Source: an uncultured Chromatiaceae bacterium (lineage in GTDB: Bacteria > Pseudomonadota > Gammaproteobacteria > Enterobacterales > Alteromonadaceae). From it: DNA of 31,656 nucleotides. The notes under the pieces are model-generated. The model saw nothing but the letters and a program-made list of their open reading frames with translations. It ran no database searches and was not told the DNA's origin. Where the stretch lies: NCBI GenBank assembly GCA_946482615.1, contig CAMLSF010000025.1:1-31656 (forward strand), given 5' to 3'. Of the stretch, positions 16,745 through 24,400 are shown one piece after another; the first letter of the stretch is position 1; each line of letters starts with the position of its first letter. The translations under genes and the position numbers were made by a program.

Positions 16745-16795
16745 GTGACAGTTTAATAACAGACAAGTGATAGATTAGTGAAATTTGATTGACAG
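16745..16795 (+). promoter_or_regulatory. Five heptamers at 11-bp spacing, PhoB/OmpR-type operator, copy 1
   Basis: GTGACAG (16745), ATAACAG (16756), GTGATAG (16767), GTGAAAT (16778) and TTGACAG (16789) start exactly 11 bases apart. Reverse-complemented, the first two read CTGTTAT-TAAA-CTGTCAC, close to the Pho box (CTGTCAT, 4 bases, CTGTCAT). The last heptamer contains the -35. The orientation is opposite to classic Pho boxes, so another OmpR-family regulator is possible. Confidence 0.55.
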
Positions 16796-16817
16796 CCACC
16801 TACCAAAATCTTTAGAT
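16789..16817 (+). promoter_or_regulatory. Promoter of protease unit 1
   Basis: TTGACA (16789-16794), 17 bases, TTAGAT (16812-16817). The hexamers and spacing are kept in unit 2 although the spacer sequence has diverged, which supports selection on them. The leader would run about 165 bases to the ATG at 16990. Confidence 0.6.
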
Positions 16818-16841
16818 GGCTAGACTTATAAATGTATAAAC

Positions 16842-16873
16842 ATCAGTCATTTATGTCACAAAAAGCAGCTGAT
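16842..16873 (+). promoter_or_regulatory. Leader hairpin, unit 1 (weak form)
   Basis: ATCAG (16842-16846) can pair with CTGAT (16869-16873), with an imperfect stem inside. It is the counterpart of the stronger hairpin at 27392-27425. Confidence 0.35.
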
Positions 16874-16989
16874 TTTGTACCAATATAAGGACTTTTTGCC
16901 ACCTCAAATGTAGCTGAACATTACTTTTGCTGAATCACTGAAACAGATAAAGAGTGAAAAGCACCTATTACAATCTAAGGGAAACTATT

Positions 16990-17424
16990 ATGCATAGCCT
17001 CACACCTATGCCGCTGAACACACTGCTTGATACAGTTGCTGACAACGGCATAGCCATACTGCCAAACAAGAGAGATTACAACGCAGGGAGCCCGTTTTTT
17101 TTTGAAGCCAAAATGATTGCGCAATCAAAAATAACATCAGAAATGAGCATAAAAAACTTAAAAAAACACAAAAAAATATCAACAAAAACAAATATAAAAT
17201 CAAAAAACATAAAACACAATAAAAAACATGACTACGCAATCATAAATAAAAAATCGAGCCTATCCCAATCCGATAAAAGCCAGGTACAGGCAAAGATCAA
17301 AGCTACCCGCGAATCTGCTTTGGAAAAAAAGGACAGCTTGTCTCTCCATTTCAGGACCAATAACTCAATAGATGCCCTACCAGTGGCTTGTATACATTTA
17401 CTTTCAGGTAACCACTATGCATAA
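16990..17424 (+). pseudogene. Decayed 5' end of an M36 protease gene, now an open upstream leader ORF
   Basis: ATG 16990 has the same ribosome site (AAGGGAAACTATT) as the unit 2 M36 gene. The first 31 codons align with that gene's signal peptide and first mature residues: MHSLTPMPLNTLLDTVA against MRSATPMLLSALLCTVA, and LPNKRDYN against LPENFDYN. After that the similarity ends and a lysine- and asparagine-rich stretch begins (about residues 45-85, poly-A-rich DNA). The frame stays open for 144 codons and stops at TAA 17422-17424, eight bases into the real M36 gene (ATG 17417). The signal peptide is disrupted, so no exported product is expected. It may be a fossil, or a translated leader coupled to the protease. 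It could also be a new gene. Confidence 0.6.
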
Positions 17425-20400
17425 AGTGACCCCTCTCATGCTGGGCGCGGCCTTGATGGCCGCCAGCACTCAGGCAAAGGTGCCTGATAATTTTGACAAG
17501 AATCTGCTTGCCCAAAGTGTTAAAAAAGCTACTGTCGAAGGCAGGAAAAAAATCCAGGCTACAGAATCCCTAAAGCCTGGCTATGCGCTGTCCAGTTATC
17601 AGGGTTTTCCTTCTCATCTGGATCCGCAGCTGGGTACAGCCACCTTTTTGTGGGTTGAGGATAAAGGCGAATCCAGCACAAAATACCAAAGCATAACCAG
17701 AGAAAATGTGCAGGCCGCAGCTAAAGCGGCACTGTTATCCCAAAGCACAGTGCTGGGTGTTGATGACAACAGCCTGCAGGACGCAGAACTGATTGAACTG
17801 CATGATGTGGGCAAAGGCCCTGTTATCGCGCGCTTTAAGCAAAAACATCATGGTCTGGATGTCGTGGGCCGCAGCCTGAACGTATTGATGGACCGCACAC
17901 TAGCTCCCAAAGCTATTTCTGGTTATTTCGCCAAGGTGAATAATGCTGGAACCACTAACGGCCTGAGCCAAAACAGCACACAAAGTAGTTTCAGCCAATC
18001 GCCAGAAAGCGCCATTTCTGCGGCGTTTGCCGACCTGACTGGCGAGCAGCTGGGCCAGAAGCTGAGTAAAAGTACTGAACGCCATGGCATGACCTTTTAC
18101 CAACCCGAGGCCGGAACAAACAACTGGCGCTTGGCTGGCGAGGTCCCGGTAAAAAAAGTGTATTACGCTGAGGCTGGCCGTTTACTGCCGGCTTACCGCA
18201 TTCTGCTTCGGGCCTTAGGCCAAGGTGATGAGGGCGGCGAGCGCTGGTTTAACTATATAGTGGCCGCAGATAACATCAGCATTCTGGCCAGAAATAATAT
18301 AGTGGCTCATGCCGCAGCCAGCTACAAAGTCTGGGCCGATGCGGATGGTCGCCCTCTCGATGGCCCTCAGGGCAACGACATGATGCCACTGGAGGTCCGG
18401 GATCCGGATCAGGCTCCGGCGGTCCAACCGGTAGAGCAACGTATGGTGACCATAGATCATGGGCCCATCAGCACTCAGGATCCCTGGCTAGCTCCTGGTG
18501 CGACAACCACTAAAGGCAATAACGTTTATGCCTTGCTGGATTTAACGGGCACGGACGGCTATGACGGCCAGCTGTCCGACATAGTACCTGAAATGACAGC
18601 TCCTGGCGTCTTTGATTACCCCATAGCTGCTTATACCGACACAGATACGGCTGCGGCACGAAACGCTGCAGGTGTGCACCTGTTTTACACCCTGAACTGG
18701 CTACACGACGACTGGTATGACAATGGTTTTGATGAAGCTGCAGGCAACGCTCAGGCAGACAACTACGGCAGAGGCGGTAAGGATCAAGACTCCATCTGGG
18801 CCCACGGTCAGGATATGTCTGGCCTGAACAACGCCAATATGGCAACGCCACCAGACGGCCTGCCACCGCGGATGCAGATGTACCTCTGGGCCGGCGAAAA
18901 TGTGGGTGCTCTGGAGATTGAAGGCTTAGGCAGTTTTGATTTTGGTTCAGCTCAGTTTGGCCCCGGAGGTTTTGATATTTCTGGTCAACTGGCCTTTGTC
19001 GATGATGGTCAGGAACAAACAACCGATGGTTGCACTCCGCCAGTAAATGCGGCACAGCTGCAAGGTAAAATTGCAGTGATTGATCAGGGTAATTGTAATT
19101 TTGTCTACAAAGTCGCCTTTGCCCAACAAGCTGGCGCTATAGGAGTACTGGTACTGAGTAATGATCCAAGCCGTGGCAATGTGGATATGGCCAGAGGCAA
19201 CGACAATGACTACCCGGATGTGCATATTCCGGCTATGTACCTGTCTACCGCAACCTCCGCTGCGTTGCGATTTGCCATGACATTGCCGGAAGCCAGAGTG
19301 CGGATGCATAAGGTCAATACCTATAAAGACGGTACGCTGGACAACGATATTATCGCCCATGAATTTTTCCACTATGTGTCAAACCGACTCATTGGCGACG
19401 GCTCTGGTCTCTATGCAGCTCAGTCAGGTGGCCTGGGTGAAGGCTGGAGCGATTTTGCTTCCATACTCAATACAGTGCGGGAAGAAGACAAGTTGGTGGC
19501 TGGAAACGACAAGTTCCAGGGTCTTTATGCCATGGGGGCCTATACCCAGCCAAGCAGCTACTTTGGCATACGCCGCGCGCCTTACAGCACGGATATGAAA
19601 GTAAACCCTCTCACCTTTATCCATATGAAACATATGCAGCCACTACCTGATACCGCACCTCTGGCTTATGGCCATGACGGTGAAAACAACGGTGAAGTGC
19701 ATCATACAGGTGAGATTTGGGCCAATATGCTGTGGGAAGTCTATGCAGCACTGTTAAACGATAGCCGTTACAGCTTTGATCAGGCCAGAGAGCGGATGCA
19801 GGATTACCTGATTGCCAGTCTGAAAATGACCCCTGTGCTGCCTACTTTTATTGAAGCCAGAGACGCGATGCTGGCTGTGGCTGCGGCCACAGACGAGCAG
19901 GACTTTAATCTGATGGCGGCTGCTTTTGCTAAACGTGGTATGGGTGTTGGTGCTGTGGGACCGCACCGCGACGACCCAGGTTATAACCGCAATATAGTGG
20001 AAAGTTATGTTAGTTCAGCAGCCATTTACCAGGTTGCCACCACCCATCTGAACCTCGAGTATGAGGATGGTCAGGTTGGTTATTGTTCAAATGATAGAGT
20101 GCTGGATGTGGGGGAAACAGCTGAGTTGACTATTACGCTGCAAACCTCTGGCAATCTGCCGATCACAGCTCCTATTCCAGCGACCTTGTCCACCAGCAGT
20201 GCAGTAGAACTGAGTATCAGCAATGGTGGCAAGCTGGAATTTCCGCTGCCGGACAAAAATGGCATCACAGTAGCCCGTACCAAACTCACTCTGGATAACG
20301 CCGCCACTGCTGCAGAGCTTGATTTGGTGCTGAGCTTTACTGATCAAGGTCAGGCTCAGGTGATAGCTCCAGCACCTTTGCACCTGATCAGCAATGTGAA

Positions 20401-21475
20401 CTTTGATTTGGCCCCAGCTGGTGATACGGACGATATGGAGTCGGCAGCGGCATCCCGCGCCAGTTGGTTAGCAGACGCCAGCACTCATCCGCTGAAAAAA
20501 GCCTGGTCAGTGACACAAATCAACGGCAATAGCAGTTGGTACAGCCCAGGCAGTGCGACCTTTGCCCGTATGGGTTTAACTACACCGGCTTTTGTGGTTG
20601 CCGAAGGTGCCGAGTTGCAATTGCAATTCGACCATTGGTTTGAATTTGAATACTACGGTGATGGCGCAGGCCCGGACGGTGGGGTACTGCAAATCAGCAT
20701 CAATGACAGCCCCTTTAGCAATGTGGAATACAACGGTGGTTCCTGGCTGCAGGGCGGTTATAACGGCGGTTTTAACCTGGAGACTTATGACAGTTCCTTT
20801 ACCGGGCTGAGCGATGAAAGCGGGGCATTCAGAACCGATATTCTTAGCATGGGCTCGGGATTAAGTGGTAAAACTGTCCGTTTCCGCTTCCTGAACATCT
20901 CCGATGGTTCAGTGGGGCTGGGTGGCTGGATGGTGGATAACGTCAAAATCAGTGGCGCTGCCCAGGCACCGTTCAGCCAAACCGTCAGCAATAAACCAGG
21001 CTGTGATCCCCGGCCTCTGCATGTGCTGGCTGGTCCAGATCAGGTGGTTGCTGAACATAGCGGCAACGCCATTCCGACTCAGGTTCAGTTGACAGGACAG
21101 GTTCTGGATCAGGATGGTGTAGCAGGTGTGACTGTGAGCTGGCAACAAATCACAGGTCCTGCTGTTACGCTGAGCAACGCCGATGCACTTGCTACCAACT
21201 TTGCAGCCCCTAATGTCAGTACCGATACCCTGCTGGAGTTTCGTCTGACGGCCAAAGATGGCAACGATAGCCTACAAGATACTGTGGCTGTGCTGGTGAC
21301 CCCGGCGACAGAACCAACTCCAACTCTACCGCCTGTGACTGAAACTCCAGCCCGTTCCAGTGGCGGCACGCTAAGCCTGTTCTGGCTGTTATTGACCTTG
21401 CCGTTTAGCCTGGTGCGTCGTCTGAAAGGACGTCAGGTTATGAATAAAAATAATTCTTTGGAGGTTTTGAAATGA
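17417..21475 (+). CDS. Exported M36 (fungalysin-like) metalloprotease, unit 1
   Basis: The 1352-residue product starts at ATG 17417 (AGGTAA 7 bases before), which gives a signal peptide ending STQA. Domains in order: FTP-type propeptide (about 75-175, ELHDVGKGPVIARFKQ); M36 catalytic domain with NWLHDDWYDNGFDEAAGN; an inserted protease-associated (PA) domain (about 536-630, KIAVIDQGNCNFVYK); zinc site H648-E649-F-F-H652 with third ligand E675 in GEGWSDF; then beta-sandwich domains including a jelly-roll-like region (FDHWFEFEYYGDG) and a PKD/Ig-like domain (WQQITGPAVTL). The tail from about 1314 has SSGG, a hydrophobic helix and RRLKGR: a GlyGly-CTERM signal with 12 extra residues that run through the next gene's ribosome site. 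Stop and next start overlap (ATGA). It is probably secreted to the cell surface and processed there. Confidence 0.93.
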   Translation: MHKVTPLMLGAALMAASTQAKVPDNFDKNLLAQSVKKATVEGRKKIQATESLKPGYALSSYQGFPSHLDPQLGTATFLWVEDKGESSTKYQSITRENVQAAAKAALLSQSTVLGVDDNSLQDAELIELHDVGKGPVIARFKQKHHGLDVVGRSLNVLMDRTLAPKAISGYFAKVNNAGTTNGLSQNSTQSSFSQSPESAISAAFADLTGEQLGQKLSKSTERHGMTFYQPEAGTNNWRLAGEVPVKKVYYAEAGRLLPAYRILLRALGQGDEGGERWFNYIVAADNISILARNNIVAHAAASYKVWADADGRPLDGPQGNDMMPLEVRDPDQAPAVQPVEQRMVTIDHGPISTQDPWLAPGATTTKGNNVYALLDLTGTDGYDGQLSDIVPEMTAPGVFDYPIAAYTDTDTAAARNAAGVHLFYTLNWLHDDWYDNGFDEAAGNAQADNYGRGGKDQDSIWAHGQDMSGLNNANMATPPDGLPPRMQMYLWAGENVGALEIEGLGSFDFGSAQFGPGGFDISGQLAFVDDGQEQTTDGCTPPVNAAQLQGKIAVIDQGNCNFVYKVAFAQQAGAIGVLVLSNDPSRGNVDMARGNDNDYPDVHIPAMYLSTATSAALRFAMTLPEARVRMHKVNTYKDGTLDNDIIAHEFFHYVSNRLIGDGSGLYAAQSGGLGEGWSDFASILNTVREEDKLVAGNDKFQGLYAMGAYTQPSSYFGIRRAPYSTDMKVNPLTFIHMKHMQPLPDTAPLAYGHDGENNGEVHHTGEIWANMLWEVYAALLNDSRYSFDQARERMQDYLIASLKMTPVLPTFIEARDAMLAVAAATDEQDFNLMAAAFAKRGMGVGAVGPHRDDPGYNRNIVESYVSSAAIYQVATTHLNLEYEDGQVGYCSNDRVLDVGETAELTITLQTSGNLPITAPIPATLSTSSAVELSISNGGKLEFPLPDKNGITVARTKLTLDNAATAAELDLVLSFTDQGQAQVIAPAPLHLISNVNFDLAPAGDTDDMESAAASRASWLADASTHPLKKAWSVTQINGNSSWYSPGSATFARMGLTTPAFVVAEGAELQLQFDHWFEFEYYGDGAGPDGGVLQISINDSPFSNVEYNGGSWLQGGYNGGFNLETYDSSFTGLSDESGAFRTDILSMGSGLSGKTVRFRFLNISDGSVGLGGWMVDNVKISGAAQAPFSQTVSNKPGCDPRPLHVLAGPDQVVAEHSGNAIPTQVQLTGQVLDQDGVAGVTVSWQQITGPAVTLSNADALATNFAAPNVSTDTLLEFRLTAKDGNDSLQDTVAVLVTPATEPTPTLPPVTETPARSSGGTLSLFWLLLTLPFSLVRRLKGRQVMNKNNSLEVLK

Positions 21476-24400
21476 ACCCTATTAATACAATTTCCGCTGC
21501 ATTTATCACTGCCGGCTTGATGCTGGCACCTGCAGCTATGGCAGCGGCTGCGCTGCCACTGGGCTTGTCCGCTTACGACGCAAAAACCGATGAGGCTTCT
21601 TTTGCGACCAGCGAAATAATTGTCAAACTGGCACAGCCACAGTTGCTACAAAAAAACAAAAGCGCTGATGCATCCTTGCTGGCAGCAACTAACCAGGCCG
21701 GAGCCCGTATTAAAAAACTATTGCCCAGACTGGGCATGGCCATACTGGAGACAGATCAACCCATGGCTCAGGTGATGGACAAACTGCAACGTACCGGAGC
21801 TGTCAGCTATGCCACTCCAAGCCATGGCCACAAACCCATGGGACAGTTATTGCCTAACGACACCATTTTTGGCCAGCAAAGTGGTTTGCATACCAGTGAC
21901 GAATACAGCTTGATCACAGGGAAACCACCTGTACCTGATGCAGATATTAATGCACCCGAGGCCTGGGACATTCGCACGGACGCCAGCGATGTACTTATTG
22001 CCATTATAGACACTGGCATCAATTATAAAGACATCGAGCTGGCCGATAACATCTGGGTGAATCCGGGGGAGATAGCTGGCAATAGCCTGGACGATGATAA
22101 CAACGGTTATGTCGATGATGTGCATGGCATCAATGCGGTGACAGGTAGCTCGGATCCGATGGATGTATTTGTTCATGGTACTTATGTCGCTAATGTGATT
22201 GCCAATAAAGGTAACAATGGCCTGGGTTCAGCAGGAGTAGTCTGGAAAACTAAATTACTGGGGCTAATGGCGTATGACCAACGTTCAGGCCGAATCTATG
22301 ACGCTGCTTTGCTGGAATCCCTTGAATATGTGCTGGCGCTCAAAGAAGCCCATCAGTTGAAACAGGTGATCATCAACATTAGCTTTGGCAGTACTTCTTA
22401 CAGTGAAGCATTAAAAGATGCACTGACCACAGTGCAAAACGCCGGGGTTTTAATGGTCGCTTCTGCCGGTGATTACAACCTGAACAACGATCTCATTCCC
22501 TTTTACCCGGCCAGTTATGAGCTGGATGCTATGGTCAGTGTCGCCAGCAGTGATCCAGTGCGCGGCGGTAAAGGCAAAAACTCAAGCTGGGGCTGTGGTT
22601 CAGTGGATTTGACAGCACCGGGCGAAAATACAGTATTTTCCTGGACCGGCGTTTCTTATATACAAAGTGGCTCTTCTTTTGCCGCTGCTATGGCCACTGG
22701 TGTAGCGGCCTTAACCTGGGCCGAGCATCCGGAATGGAGCTGGCGTGAAGTAAAAGATGCATTGATGGCCAGCAGCAAACCTATGTCTGGGTTGGAAGGC
22801 TTGAGTGTCAGCCAGGGTATAGTCCAGGCGGATAAAGCCTTGATGTACAGTGGCACTACACCAAGCATTTGGGGGCAAACCCCAACTATAGGCCTGCCAG
22901 GGGATGAAGTGCGGATTAAAGGCCGCCATTTTGGTAACTCTGCCGGGGTAGTCCGTCTACATGGTCAGGACGAAACAGCGCTGGATATCCTCAGTTGGAA
23001 AGACGATGAAATCCTGGCCAAACTGCCAGAAGACACTAGCTTTGGTAGCAAAGGCTTAGTGGTCAGTACAGCAGAAGGCAGCAGCTCGGGTCAGGCCTGT
23101 TACCTGGTGTCCGCCTCTGCCCGCCCTGTGGCACAACTGCATACCCCGCGTTCTGATGCTGCAGTAGCGGCAGTGGGTGAAGACATCTGGGTCTTCGGAG
23201 GTTTGGCCTATTCAGGCACCACAGCGACTGTCGAAAAATTTAACCCGGCTACAGCAGAAGTCACCAGCAATAGCGGTTGGGTAATGCCAACAGCCGTCAT
23301 GGGCGCATCCTCTGGAGTAATTAACAACAAAGTTTATATCGCAGGTGGTGCTGGCTTTTCCTACAACGTACAGGACAAAGTGCAAATCTTTAACCCGGTT
23401 GACCAAAGCTGGTCTGAAGGTGCAGCAGCGCCGCATGCTTTCTTCCTTGCGGCCAGTGCTGTGTACCAGGACAAACTTTATGTATTTGGCGGCCTGACCA
23501 GCTTTTTAAACAAAGTATTACTTCCTACCGCCATCAGTGATGCCGTCATGGTATATGACCCGGCTAAAGACAGCTGGTCAGAACTTCAGGCCATGCCAAC
23601 AAGCCTTTATGGCGCTGCGGCTGTGGCTGACCCACAAGGTAATGGCATCATTCTGACAGGTGGACGTCATGGCGCAGATGAGGGCAGCCTGCCACAGAAT
23701 CAAGCTTCCCGCTTTAACCCGCAGGATGGCAGTTGGACGCCATTAGCAGCCATGAAAGCTGGCCGCTATTTACACCAGATGGTAGCGGATGACGCGCAAG
23801 TTTATAGCCTGCTGGGGCAAAGCCCGGGTGGTGCCAATGATGCCGGTGAACTATTTAAGAATGCAGCCTGGCAGCCTGCGGTGAAAGTCGATGTGGGTCT
23901 GTATGAAGCTGGAGCTACAGCTCTGGGTGGTTCAGGTTATTTATTGGGCGGTATAGGCCAGTTTTCCGATAGCGGTATCCTCACTACCACTTTTAGTCCA
24001 AATATTCTGCAATATGCATTAGTTTCGCCTTTAACTCCTGCAACAGGGGGCGAACAGGGTGGCTCTGGTAACGGCCCTGTAACAGGACAGCCAGGCAGCG
24101 GGCAACCTCAAACGCCATCAGCACAAACCAGCAGTGGCGCTGCTGGCACTTTACTACTGCCACTACTGGCTTTAGCCTGGCGCCGTCGTCGTCTGCAACT
24201 GGCAGTGCAAGCCGCTTTGGGTCTGGCAACCATAAGCGGATCTGTACAGGCTGAGACGACGACCCCGGCAGCAGACACAGTAGCGTCTATGGAAAGCCAT
24301 CAGCCCAAGACGTTGTTGGTTAAATTTGCCGATCCTCAGCTTGTTGCAACTTTTTCTGCCGGAACAGATGCCAAAGTCAATCAGCAGATCAACCAAGTAC

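Larger units (their letters stand above)
16445..17082 (+). repeat. Direct repeat, copy 1 (M2 3' end, terminator, promoter region, M36 5' end)
   Basis: This stretch matches 26992-27633 in order: the tail of the M2 gene, the GC-rich hairpin terminator, an AT-rich gap, a 58-base block identical at 57 positions, the leader with AAGGGAAACTATTATG, and about 90 bases of M36 coding sequence. The copies start 10,547 bases apart. The AT-rich gap 16538-16735 holds one conserved dyad-like element, (A/G)TGAA-ATAAA-TTCAC at 16590-16604, and no gene. Confidence 0.85.

Noticed and set aside
16954..16989. GTG start for the leader ORF, 12 codons upstream
   Set aside because: The ATG at 16990 has the ribosome site shared with the unit 2 M36 gene, and homology begins exactly there.
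18510..19372. Long minus-strand ORFs of 181 and 141 codons within the M36 gene
   Set aside because: They are antisense to a strongly conserved catalytic region, lack ribosome sites and show no recognisable protein features.
24181..24260. A separate start for the second S8 half inside the join
   Set aside because: There is no ATG, and the GTG and TTG codons there lack a ribosome site and would leave a signal peptide without its basic end. A sequencing error cannot be excluded.
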